NCBI GenBank assembly: GCA_028278125.1
Contig: JANQEY010000045.1
Location: forward strand, 1 to 38,058
Length of the DNA stretch: 38,058 nucleotides
Direction of reading: 5' to 3'
From: a bacterium
GTDB lineage: Bacteria; Electryoneota; Electryoneia; Electryoneales; Electryoneaceae
In this document: positions 18,313 to 25,421 of the stretch, piece by piece
Layout: each line of letters opens with the position of its first letter
Numbering within the stretch: the first letter of the stretch is position 1
Program-made: the position numbers and the translations under genes
The notes under the pieces: generated by a model
Databases searched by the model: none
What the model saw: the letters and a program-made list of their open reading frames with translations, nothing else
What the model was told of the DNA's origin: nothing

Positions 18313-18919
18313 CTTTTCCCCCTAAACCGTGCAATATGAAGGATCGAGCTTCATTGATTAAAATGGAATTATTTAAACCTGAGTCGGACGGATATATTTC
18401 CGAAACCAGGAGGTAAAGGCTATCCAGCATTGTATGAATTATCCAGGTTGCAGCCTGTGGATCAACATCCCTGAATTCACCAGTTGATTTACCATATTCC
18501 ACTATTTCAGCGAGCGCAGAGATAATGGAACTGAACTGTACCTGTTTAGACAGACTGCCAATAGCTGACAGGATCGATGGATCATCAAAAATGACACGGA
18601 AAACCGGATGTTCATTGCTGCACCTGAAATAAGTATCAAGGTAGAGATCAAGCATCTCTCGAGCGCTCATCCCTTCGGTTACTGACATACGATATTCTTC
18701 AACCATTTCATCAGCTATCTGGATTATCAGGTTACCGAAAAAATCACTTTTATCCCTGAAATGTTCATAAAAAGTACGCTTGGACATACCGGCCGCTTTG
18801 CAAATGTCCTCGATTGTTGTTTTCCTGAATCCAAATCGGACAAAAAGAGGTTCAGCCGAATCATACAAATGCGTTTTCTTCTGGTGAACCAGTTCAACTG
18901 GTTCCTCGCTATAACTCAT
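18305..18919 (-). CDS. TetR/AcrR-family regulator of the RND operon
   Basis: 204 residues; ATG at 18919 after GGAGTTGGA. The HTH (about 18-62) reads YDSAEPLFVRFGFRKTTIEDI, CKAAGMSKRTFYEHFRDKSDFFG, a textbook TetR DNA-binding domain. The C-terminal ligand-binding part is helical. It is the first gene of a four-gene operon, overlapping the RND start (ATGAATAA). It probably represses its own operon through the palindrome at 18964-19001 and is released by a compound handled by the exporter. Confidence 0.93.
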   Translation of the reverse strand: MSYSEEPVELVHQKKTHLYDSAEPLFVRFGFRKTTIEDICKAAGMSKRTFYEHFRDKSDFFGNLIIQIADEMVEEYRMSVTEGMSAREMLDLYLDTYFRCSNEHPVFRVIFDDPSILSAIGSLSKQVQFSSIISALAEIVEYGKSTGEFRDVDPQAATWIIHTMLDSLYLLVSEIYPSDSGLNNSILINEARSFILHGLGGKDE

Positions 18920-18963
18920 TCCAACTCCACCCGCAGTTTAGAATTACCAGACAAAACAATTAT

Positions 18964-19001
18964 ACGAATAAACGATATTACATTATTCGTTTTCTCGAAT
19001 A
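18964..19001. promoter_or_regulatory. Palindromic half-site cluster, candidate TetR operator
   Basis: ACGAATAA (18964-18971) and TTATTCGT (18983-18990) form a perfect 8-base inverted repeat with an 11-base spacer. A third half-site CGAATA (18996-19001) pairs again with TATTCG (18984-18989) over six bases. The cluster begins 45 bases before the start of the tetR gene at 18919. Length and position fit a TetR operator. Confidence 0.6.
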
Positions 19002-19146
19002 TGTATCTCTTGTTATCTGATTGTCAATAGTCTCAATTGAAATATTATACGATGTGTTTATTATGATCATGTTCATTAACGATAGATCTGACTTAAATTA
19101 TTAACTGTACTGGAAATTATTACTCTATAACTGACTCTCTTGGAGT

Positions 19147-19198
19147 GACTCCCTGTCTCTCATGCCTCTCTTCCTCCCATGCTCCGGGAGTCCTTTTA
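19147..19198 (+). promoter_or_regulatory. Leader hairpin before the HTH-cutA genes
   Basis: GACTCCC (19147-19153) and GGGAGTC (19186-19192) can pair around a pyrimidine-rich 32-base loop, followed by CTTTT. It could be a weak terminator or an attenuator in the leader. The remainder of 19002-19243 holds no gene that I can see. Confidence 0.3.
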
Positions 19199-19243
19199 AC
19201 TTATCTTTGATCCGACAAAATCTAAAACCAACTGGAGTAGAAG

Positions 19244-20020
19244 ATGCCGAAAAAATGGACACCGGAAGACGAGGCTTATTTAGTAGCGAATTATGATAAA
19301 ATCCCAATCGAGGAGCTTGCCCGTCAGTTTGGAGTTACCAAAAAGGCGGTAAGGGTAAAATACGGAAAACTTCGTGATCGTCCCGATTTTGAAACAATCG
19401 CCAAACACGCACCGGAGACGCCACCTGTTCCAGTAGCAGGAACACAACCTCGAGGTCCGCGTAAGTGGAGCGAGGACGATGAGCGTTACCTGCTGGCCAA
19501 TTACAGCACCATGAGCCTGGAAGAACTGGCGCAGCACTTTGGTGTCACGAAAAAGGCAGTTCGTGTAAAATATGGCAAGATCAAGCATAAGGCTGCAGAG
19601 CTGGTTCCGGATAAGGGTGTCAGTGAAACAGAACAGTTACAGGTAGGCCCCCGACGCTGGACGGAAGAGGACGAAAACTACCTGATCAACAATTACGAAG
19701 AACTTGGACCGGATATCCTGGCGGAACATTTTGGCGTATCACGGAAGGCAGTCCGTGCGAAATATGGCAAAATCAAGGAAAAACGTCGTCCTGTCCTGCA
19801 GATTCCAAGAAGAGTAGCACCTCCTCTTAAGCCGCCAGAGGAGCTTCTTCCCAAGCGCGAGCCGGCAAAACCTTTGGTGAGTATGTCCATGCCGAGGCTC
19901 TTGAAAAAACCCGATGACAGGTCGAAGGAAATTGAAGGGACCAATCCAACTCACCTGATGGTTATGACAGAGGACGGTTGGACACAACTTGATATCCATA
20001 AAAAACGCTTAAGCCGCTAA
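19244..20020 (+). CDS. Protein with three Myb/SANT-like helix-turn-helix modules
   Basis: 258 residues; ATG at 19244 follows GGAGTAGAAG. Three modules occur at about residues 4-42, 73-112 and 138-176. Each follows the pattern (K/R)W(T/S)x(E/D)DExYLxxNY, then (I/L)LAxxFGV(T/S)(K/R)KAVRxKYGK. FGVTKKAVRVKYGK is identical in modules one and two. The modules resemble GcrA or Myb/SANT-type HTH domains, in which the tryptophan packs the core. The linkers are proline- and charge-rich. The C-terminal 80 residues are basic and proline-rich, ending in MTEDGWTQLDIHKKRLSR. DNA binding is likely; targets are unknown. One base separates its stop from cutA. I know of no named family with this layout. Confidence 0.85.
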   Translation: MPKKWTPEDEAYLVANYDKIPIEELARQFGVTKKAVRVKYGKLRDRPDFETIAKHAPETPPVPVAGTQPRGPRKWSEDDERYLLANYSTMSLEELAQHFGVTKKAVRVKYGKIKHKAAELVPDKGVSETEQLQVGPRRWTEEDENYLINNYEELGPDILAEHFGVSRKAVRAKYGKIKEKRRPVLQIPRRVAPPLKPPEELLPKREPAKPLVSMSMPRLLKKPDDRSKEIEGTNPTHLMVMTEDGWTQLDIHKKRLSR

Positions 20021-20021
20021 T

Positions 20022-20345
20022 ATGGACACCGGGATTTCAGTAGTACTGGTTACAGCTCCACAGGGTGAAGCTGGGCAGAATATCGCCCGCACGCTAGTTG
20101 AAGAGGGATTCGCGGCGTGTGTAAACAGGATACCTGGAATCCAGTCGACATATACCTGGGAAGGTAAAATCTGTGATGATTCAGAAGAATTACTGGTAAT
20201 AAAAACAGCTAGTGAAAATGTCGACAGGCTGATAAACAAAGTGAAAGAAATCCATCCCTACGATGTACCTGAAATTATTGCTCTGCCGGTATTTAAAGGT
20301 TCAGAGGATTACATAAAATGGGTATTAAACACAAAGGGAATCTGA
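20022..20345 (+). CDS. cutA: CutA-like divalent cation tolerance protein
   Basis: 107 residues, the usual CutA1 length. The diagnostic blocks are present: LVTAPQGEAGQNIARTLVEE near the N-terminus, FAACVNRIPGIQSTYTWEGKI in the middle, then EELLVIKTA and HPYDVPEIIALPV. CutA1 proteins form ferredoxin-like trimers, linked genetically to copper tolerance in Escherichia coli, but the biochemical role is not settled. The start lies one base after the HTH gene's stop, so the two are co-translated, and a clear terminator follows. Confidence 0.96.
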   Translation: MDTGISVVLVTAPQGEAGQNIARTLVEEGFAACVNRIPGIQSTYTWEGKICDDSEELLVIKTASENVDRLINKVKEIHPYDVPEIIALPVFKGSEDYIKWVLNTKGI

Positions 20346-20389
20346 TAATTCCGTGACTCTGAACATTAATAATTTTTCTATTAAACTTA

Positions 20390-20419
20390 ATCCCGGCTGT
20401 ATCAGTCGGGATTTTTTTA
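20390..20419 (+). terminator. Rho-independent terminator after cutA
   Basis: ATCCCGGCTG pairs with CAGTCGGGAT (one G-T pair) around loop tat, followed by a run of seven T. It lies 45 bases after the cutA stop. Confidence 0.9.
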
Positions 20420-20426
20420 TTCATAA

Positions 20427-20460
20427 GGGTGGCCCAGTTGGCTTTAACAACTGGGTTCAT
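20427..20460 (+). repeat. GGTGGCCC-family hairpin, CCCAGTTG stem
   Basis: The arms are CCCAGTTG (20433-20440) and CAACTGGG (20448-20455), with loop gctttaa. Compared with the CCCTGTTG copies, both arms have changed together. Confidence 0.78.
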
Positions 20461-20515
20461 TAAAAGTCTTTTTATAGTTAATGGATAGCACTTGCCTTTC
20501 AAACTCAATACTATA

Positions 20516-20577
20516 GACCCTGTCATCCCGCCCCTGAGGGACAGGGCCACACCCGTAAGCCGAGTTTCTTATAAAAA
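20516..20577 (+). repeat. Degenerate composite of hairpin repeats
   Basis: CCCTGTC (20518-20524) pairs with GACAGGG (20540-20546). It is followed by GCCACACCCGTAAGCCGAG and TTTCTTATAAAAA, which is the right end of the GGTGGCCC family. A similar CTTGTCATCCC...GGACAGGGACA pair lies at 25161-25191. Confidence 0.5.
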
Positions 20578-20591
20578 AATAATATCTATAT

Positions 20592-20720
20592 AAGATTGCT
20601 GTGTTGGTGGGTAAAACGCCCACCGAGCTACACTACGTTCCGGTTCGTCGCTGCGCTTTGTTCACGGCTGTGCTTCGCACACCGCAAGCTTCGCTACGCT
20701 ACGGTTCCTCGCAACGACAC
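20592..20720 (+). repeat. Long intergenic repeat, copy 1
   Basis: It shares with 25224-25305 the sequence AAGATTGCT.TGTTGGTGGGT, a GGTGGG/CCCACC hairpin, GAGCTACACT.CGTTCCGGTT, and the end CCTCGCAACGACAC. This copy has about 45 extra bases near its right end, rich in CTTCG, CGCAAGCTTCGC and similar runs. It is non-coding, and the end resembles the CGCTTCGTTCCTCGCGATGACG arm of the element at 13444-13558. Confidence 0.75.
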
Positions 20721-20775
20721 TTGTTTATACTTGGCGATAAAATATCTAAGTCAGGAATTACACTCTATGTCTATT

Positions 20776-20830
20776 CTATTCAGAGGATTTCTTCGATTTT
20801 TCAAACACCCAGAGGTCTGCCAACATTGTG
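20776..20830 (-). pseudogene. Diverged duplicate of the gtrA 3' end
   Basis: The minus strand encodes MLADLWVFEKSKKSSE and a stop. The intact gene at 20881 ends LLADLWVFEKTKKSTE. Over 50 aligned bases I count eight differences, several of them synonymous, so this is a decayed paralogue and not a fresh copy. A GGTGGCCC-family hairpin (20829-20866) lies between it and the intact gene. Confidence 0.85.
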
Positions 20831-20866
20831 GCCCGGCTTGGCGCGCAAGCCGGGTTTCTTATAAAA
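20829..20866 (+). repeat. GGTGGCCC-family hairpin, CCCGGCTTG stem
   Basis: The arms are CCCGGCTTG (20832-20840) and CAAGCCGGG (20846-20854), with loop gcgcg, left flank TGTGG and right flank TTTCTTATAAAAA. It sits exactly at the edge of the duplicated gtrA tail. Confidence 0.8.
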
Positions 20867-20880
20867 ATCTAATTCCTTGC

Positions 20881-21321
20881 CTATTCCGTGGACTTTTTCG
20901 TTTTCTCAAAAACCCAGAGGTCTGCCAGCAGATAATTTGATACCATCCCTGCCCCAATACCCACCAGGTGACTTGTATACCTGAATAAATCAGAGTCGGG
21001 TAAAACCAGTAATACCAGCCAGCCAACGGCCAATGTCACACCAAAGGAACTGAAAAGAGTACTGCCATGATATTTAAGTAAACGTGACGGTATCCGTTGT
21101 GGTTCTGTTCCACGATCTTTCCAGGTCCAGGCAAAGTTCCAGGCAAAGTTATGAAGGATCGATATCTCAATAGCCAGTGCACGGGCAATAAAATCACCTA
21201 TCTCCATCAAATCCCAGAAAAGGGCATAAAGCCCCATATTCACACCCACTCCAAGCAGGCCGACAGCCCCAAACTTACCCATACGGACAACTTCACCCTT
21301 TTCTGGTTTCTGGATGTTCAC
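20881..21321 (-). CDS. GtrA-family membrane protein
   Basis: 146 residues. GTG at 21321 overlaps the upstream gene's TGA by three bases, so translation is coupled. Four hydrophobic segments are visible: FGAVGLLGVGVNMGLYALF, FIARALAIEISILHNFAWNF, STLFSSFGVTLAVGWLVLLV and HLVGIGAGMVSNYLLADLWV. FAWNFAWTWKDRG between helices two and three is typical of GtrA proteins. Members help flip undecaprenyl-linked sugars, or act in surface polysaccharide and teichoic acid modification. No glycosyltransferase is encoded nearby, so its partner must be elsewhere. Confidence 0.9.
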   Translation of the reverse strand: MNIQKPEKGEVVRMGKFGAVGLLGVGVNMGLYALFWDLMEIGDFIARALAIEISILHNFAWNFAWTWKDRGTEPQRIPSRLLKYHGSTLFSSFGVTLAVGWLVLLVLPDSDLFRYTSHLVGIGAGMVSNYLLADLWVFEKTKKSTE

Positions 21322-21605
21322 TTACCCTCCTCCTGGAAAAAAGCAGTGATCTCTTCATCCAGGTCTTTTATCTGGGATGTGGTGACAAAGATAAAATTTC
21401 CTCCCCCGTGTTTCACAACCAGTCCACCCTCATCCATCGGCTTGTATTCAATTCCGCACTTATCCAGCCAATCCATGAAACTGTCGCCATCAGCCAACTT
21501 CGACGGATCAAGCGCGAGTGAAACCATCCAGTGGACAACATTACGTGTTGTTGCGCTGTCAAGAAGCTGTTTATCTACTCTGTTTTGATGGGGATTACTC
21601 ATCAT
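21318..21605 (-). CDS. Small cytosolic protein of unknown function
   Basis: 95 residues, starting MMSNPHQNRV; the ribosome binding site is weak (TTTAGTTAAAAT), and the second ATG three bases later is equally possible. It has no signal peptide or membrane segment. The sequence is acidic, with FMDWLDKCGIEYKPMDEGGLVVKHGGGNFIFV in the middle; the GGLVVKHGGGNFIF part suggests a small mixed alpha/beta fold. It overlaps gtrA, which supports a real gene. I do not recognise the family. Confidence 0.7.
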   Translation of the reverse strand: MMSNPHQNRVDKQLLDSATTRNVVHWMVSLALDPSKLADGDSFMDWLDKCGIEYKPMDEGGLVVKHGGGNFIFVTTSQIKDLDEEITAFFQEEGK

Positions 21606-21623
21606 ATTTTAACTAAACTTTGT

Positions 21624-21657
21624 GGGTGGCCCTGTTGGCTTTGACAACAGGGTCTAT
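21624..21657 (+). repeat. GGTGGCCC-family hairpin, CCCTGTTG stem
   Basis: The arms are CCCTGTTG (21631-21638) and CAACAGGG (21646-21653), with loop gctttga. Core and right flank (TCTAT) are the same as in the copy at 6084-6116. Confidence 0.78.
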
Positions 21658-21814
21658 TCTCACTGTGCGATTAAAGAACACAGATAGCGGGAAAGGTAAG
21701 AAATCAAAAGAGCAAATGCATTCGTCTTACATTAGAAATTTTTGGCGATTTTGATTTTGTTCAACTAATCATTAATTGACGTATTATTAATATATTTCGA
21801 TTTTACTTACGATT

Positions 21815-21852
21815 TACTAACAGTTAATAGGTATATTTTAGTATATTTGTAG
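21815..21852 (+). promoter_or_regulatory. Propeller-gene promoter box
   Basis: TACTAACAGTTAATAGG then TATATTTTAGTATATTTGTAG, about 50 bases before the start at 21901. It parallels the boxes at 11325-11360 and 5685-5720, and TATATTTG fits the FCB -7 consensus TAnnTTTG. The stretch 21658-21814 is AT-rich without visible features. Confidence 0.5.
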
Positions 21853-21900
21853 ATCCTATTGAAATCATCTGTGTTTGAAAATAGTGATAGTGGGGCTTAG

Positions 21901-24900
21901 ATGATGAAAAATTGTATGTTAAAAAATATCAACCGCATATGGTTGTTGTTCATAATGTCAACCTTCGCTTTCCTGGTATCTAGTTCTTACTCACAAGTAA
22001 TCTTCAGCGAAGAAATACAGATTACACCTCCATCTGTTCACGGTATGAGATCAGTCATCAGCGCCGACCTTGATGGGGACGGTGATCTTGATTTAGTATC
22101 TGCAGCATATCAGGACAATAAAATCTTCTGGCTGGAAAAAGAAGATCTCGTATTGAACTTTGGATTCCATAAGACCATCTCAACTGATGTTTTAGGGGCT
22201 GAATCTGTTTTTTGCGCTGATCTGGATGGGGATGGTGACCTGGATGTTTTATCAGCATCACGTGCTGACGATAAGACAGCATGGTACGAAAATATTGACG
22301 GATTGGGCAATTTTGGACCACAGCAGGTTATTTCAACAGAGACCGATGGCGCATGTTCTGTTTTCAGTGCTGATCTTGATGGGGATGGGGATTACGATGT
22401 TCTCGCAGCGGCATATTATATTGATGAAGTATTATGGTTCGAAAATGCAGATGGACTGGGTAATTTTGAACTAGCTCAGGTTATTACCGGCGAAGCAGAC
22501 GGCGTCGAATGTGTTATCTGTTCAGACCTTGACGGCGATGGGGATTTTGATGTTTTATCGGCATCAGAAAATGATGACAAAATTGCCTGGTATGAAAATA
22601 CCGACGGGCTCGGAAGCTTTGGTAATCAACAGGTTATTACTCTACTTGAAAACGGGGCAAATTCGGTATTCAGTATTGACCTGGACGGTGATGAGGATAA
22701 TGACGTTCTTACTGCCTCGAAGTTTGACAATGACATAGCGTGGTATGAAAACACAGATGGTCTGGGTACGTTTGAATTGGCTGAAACTATCAACACCTCT
22801 GCAGATGGAGTAATGTCGGTATTCAGTACTGATATAGACAATGATGGAGACAATGATGTTATTTCAGCATCTGAAGATGATAACACAATCGCGTGGTATG
22901 AAAACGTTAATGGATTGGGAACTTTTGGTCCCATTTCCCAATTAAGCACCAGGATAAAAGGCGCGAACTGGGTAACCAGTGCTGACCTGGATGGGGATGG
23001 AGATAATGACATTCTCTCTTCATCTCATAAAATCACTCAGGCCGGGCATACACATAGTCAAATTAATTTTTTTGGAAATATAAATGGTTCTGGCAATTTC
23101 GGTCCGCAAAGTATTCTTGTACCGGAATTTGACGATCCCAGTTCCGTTTACTGTTCAGATATAGATGGAGACGGTGACAATGATATTGTAGCCGCGGCAA
23201 GCAGAAGTAATACAATAACCTGGTTTGAAAATGTTGATGGAATAGGGGATTTCAGTGAACAGAATTTAATTGCCTACTCGGAAGATAACGTTAGATCTGT
23301 TTTCTGTTCCGACCTGGATGGAGATGAGGATCTAGATATCCTTTCAGCATCAATGGATGATGATAACATTTCATGGCATGAAAATGTGGATGGGGCAGGA
23401 AATTTTAACCTGGCGGAAAATATTGATGCAAACGCTGATGGAGCACATTCAGTTTTTAGTGCTGACCTGGATGGGGATGGTGACAATGATGTTCTTTCAG
23501 CATCCCATTTTGCAGGTGAGATACGCTGGTACGAAAACACTGATGGAGCAGGGAATTTTGACCTGGTAGAGATAATAGATCCCGACGCTTATGGAGCACA
23601 ATCAGTTTACAGCGCTGACCTTGATGGAGATGGTGACAATGATGTTTTAGCTGCGGCATCCTTTTTTGATGATGAAATTTGGATGGGATTCAGTCAAGTA
23701 GCCTGGTATGAAAATACAGACGGTTTTGGAACTTTTGGTTCTCTATCGTATTTAAGTTCAGGTGTGGGACTTGCTAAGTCTGTTTGTAGTGATGACCTGG
23801 ATGGAGATGGTGATAATGATGTTATAGTTGCATCTTCAAATGATCCAAGTGTATGGGGCGATATATCGCGAATCAGGTGGTTTGAGAACACCGATGGTGA
23901 AGGTGATTTCGGATTTGGACAAACAGTCACCACAAACTTAATCGGGCCAAGATCTGTACATTGTTCAGATTTAGATAATGATGGTGATATGGATATTCTG
24001 TCTGCATCAATAGATGATAAAATTGCCTGGTACGAAAATACCGATGGATTGGGAAGCTTTGGCACACAACAGGTTATCAGTGACAATGCCGAATGGGCTT
24101 ATTCAGTATTCAGTGCTGATCTCGATGGAGACGGCGATATGGATGTTGTCTCTGCCTCTTCTGGGGATGATAAGGTTGCATGGTACAGAAATGATATGAT
24201 TGCACTTGTTCCCGTTCCACCCCATCCCTTCAGTCTGCTTGAACCGGATAGCGGTAGTACCATGAATTCACATGAAGTATTACTCGAGTGGGAAGAATCA
24301 TTTGATCCCAATAATGATTTAGCCTTTTATCGGATTTTTTTATCTGAAAGTCCTGATAATCTCCAAGAAAATTACCTGGACAGCACATTGTTAACCAGTT
24401 ACACTTTTCAAGGTGAAGATAGTACCCAATACTGGTGGACAGTATCAGCGATAGATTCATCTGGTTATGAAACCTGGGCAGATCGAGTTTTCAGTTTTTA
24501 CATCGAAATTCCCGCTCCAATGCCATTTAGCCTACTCAGCCCGGAAAACGAGAGTGTTATTTACTCAGCTTCAATTACCCTTGAATGGGAAGAAGCAACC
24601 GATCCCGATAATGACCTATCGGCCTACAGAGTATATATTTCAACTAATCCAGATAACCTTGAAGAATGTTATATCGATAGTACTACTTTGACAAACTTCA
24701 CTTTCTTTGGTATGAATGGAAACCGGTACTGGTGGTCTGTTAAAGCCAGAGACGAGATGGGTAATGAAACATGGGCTAACGAGGTTTTCAATTTTACCAT
24801 TGATATTAACGCCGTAAATAACTTGAACGACCAGAATCTACCTGACAGTTATGAACTGACATCTATATACCCAAATCCTTTTAATCCTGTAACAACGATA

Positions 24901-25110
24901 ACAATCGGACTGCCAGAATCCAACTTCCTGCAGGTCAACGTGTTTAATGTTCTTGGACAACAAATTGATGTTTTATCCGACATGCAACATTCCGCGGGGT
25001 ACCACAGTTTTACACTGGACGGATCAGCTCTATCGAGCGGGATTTATTTTGTTCGGGCAAATGTTCCTGGCAAACTGAATGAGATCAGGAAAGTTGTGTT
25101 GATGAAATAA
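21901..25110 (+). CDS. Secreted 14-blade propeller protein with two Fn3-like domains and T9SS sorting domain
   Basis: 1069 residues; ATG at 21901 after GTGGGGCTTAG. The signal peptide covers about 1-32 (SSSYSQ). Fourteen blades (about 45-765) all carry intact DxDxDGDxD-type motifs. Blade 7 has a histidine-containing loop (SSHKITQAGHTHSQ); blades 11 and 12 have extra loops. In place of the beta-sandwich of the left-hand cluster there are two fibronectin-III-like repeats (about 767-868 and 870-975), each with PFSLL.P, LEWEE..DP.NDL and YWW(T/S)V. The T9SS type A domain starts YPNPFNPVTTI (about 990) and ends IRKVVLMK. It is a family member that exchanged its middle domain. The ligand is unknown. 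Confidence 0.95.
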   Translation: MMKNCMLKNINRIWLLFIMSTFAFLVSSSYSQVIFSEEIQITPPSVHGMRSVISADLDGDGDLDLVSAAYQDNKIFWLEKEDLVLNFGFHKTISTDVLGAESVFCADLDGDGDLDVLSASRADDKTAWYENIDGLGNFGPQQVISTETDGACSVFSADLDGDGDYDVLAAAYYIDEVLWFENADGLGNFELAQVITGEADGVECVICSDLDGDGDFDVLSASENDDKIAWYENTDGLGSFGNQQVITLLENGANSVFSIDLDGDEDNDVLTASKFDNDIAWYENTDGLGTFELAETINTSADGVMSVFSTDIDNDGDNDVISASEDDNTIAWYENVNGLGTFGPISQLSTRIKGANWVTSADLDGDGDNDILSSSHKITQAGHTHSQINFFGNINGSGNFGPQSILVPEFDDPSSVYCSDIDGDGDNDIVAAASRSNTITWFENVDGIGDFSEQNLIAYSEDNVRSVFCSDLDGDEDLDILSASMDDDNISWHENVDGAGNFNLAENIDANADGAHSVFSADLDGDGDNDVLSASHFAGEIRWYENTDGAGNFDLVEIIDPDAYGAQSVYSADLDGDGDNDVLAAASFFDDEIWMGFSQVAWYENTDGFGTFGSLSYLSSGVGLAKSVCSDDLDGDGDNDVIVASSNDPSVWGDISRIRWFENTDGEGDFGFGQTVTTNLIGPRSVHCSDLDNDGDMDILSASIDDKIAWYENTDGLGSFGTQQVISDNAEWAYSVFSADLDGDGDMDVVSASSGDDKVAWYRNDMIALVPVPPHPFSLLEPDSGSTMNSHEVLLEWEESFDPNNDLAFYRIFLSESPDNLQENYLDSTLLTSYTFQGEDSTQYWWTVSAIDSSGYETWADRVFSFYIEIPAPMPFSLLSPENESVIYSASITLEWEEATDPDNDLSAYRVYISTNPDNLEECYIDSTTLTNFTFFGMNGNRYWWSVKARDEMGNETWANEVFNFTIDINAVNNLNDQNLPDSYELTSIYPNPFNPVTTITIGLPESNFLQVNVFNVLGQQIDVLSDMQHSAGYHSFTLDGSALSSGIYFVRANVPGKLNEIRKVVLMK

Positions 25111-25112
25111 TC

Positions 25113-25150
25113 GGGTGGCCCGACTTGACTCGCAAGTCGGGTTTCTTAAT
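25113..25150 (+). repeat. GGTGGCCC-family hairpin, CCCGACTTG stem
   Basis: The arms are CCCGACTTG (25119-25127) and CAAGTCGGG (25133-25141), with loop actcg, left flank TCGGGTGG and right flank TTTCTTAAT. It begins three bases after the propeller gene stop and probably helps end transcription. Confidence 0.82.
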
Positions 25151-25223
25151 CAAAATATACCTTGTCATCCCACCATTGCAGGACAGGGACATCGCTAGCG
25201 GTCTAACAAGATGTGGAAACTAC

Positions 25224-25305
25224 AAGATTGCTTTGTTGGTGGGTAAAAACACCCACCGAGCTACACTTCGTTCCGGTTCGTCGCTACGCTTCCTCGCAAC
25301 GACAC
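25224..25305 (+). repeat. Long intergenic repeat, copy 2
   Basis: This is the shorter copy of the repeat at 20592-20720. It has a perfect GGTGGGT/ACCCACC hairpin, then CGAGCTACACTTCGTTCCGG, and ends CCTCGCAACGACAC. It has no coding capacity. Confidence 0.75.
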
Positions 25306-25354
25306 CTCTTTTACTTTTACCGGTATAAAAGACGAAACCTGATCAGTTATACAG

Positions 25355-25387
25355 AAAAATAAAGGGCTGTTTTTACACAGCCCTTCA
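25355..25387 (-). terminator. Terminator of the redox operon
   Basis: AAGGGCTGT (25362-25370) and ACAGCCCTT (25377-25385) form a perfect nine-base stem. On the minus strand it is followed by TATTTTTC. It lies about 35 bases beyond the flavoprotein stop. Confidence 0.85.
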
Positions 25388-25421
25388 ATATGTCTCTAAT
25401 GCATAATTTTAAAAGGTATTT

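Noticed and set aside
20596..20940. 114-codon frame on the plus strand
   Set aside because: It runs through the intergenic repeat, the hairpin and the antisense of the gtrA tail, so it is not a plausible protein.
25125..25328. 67-codon frame after the propeller gene
   Set aside because: It lies wholly within the hairpin and long repeat, and has no ribosome binding site.
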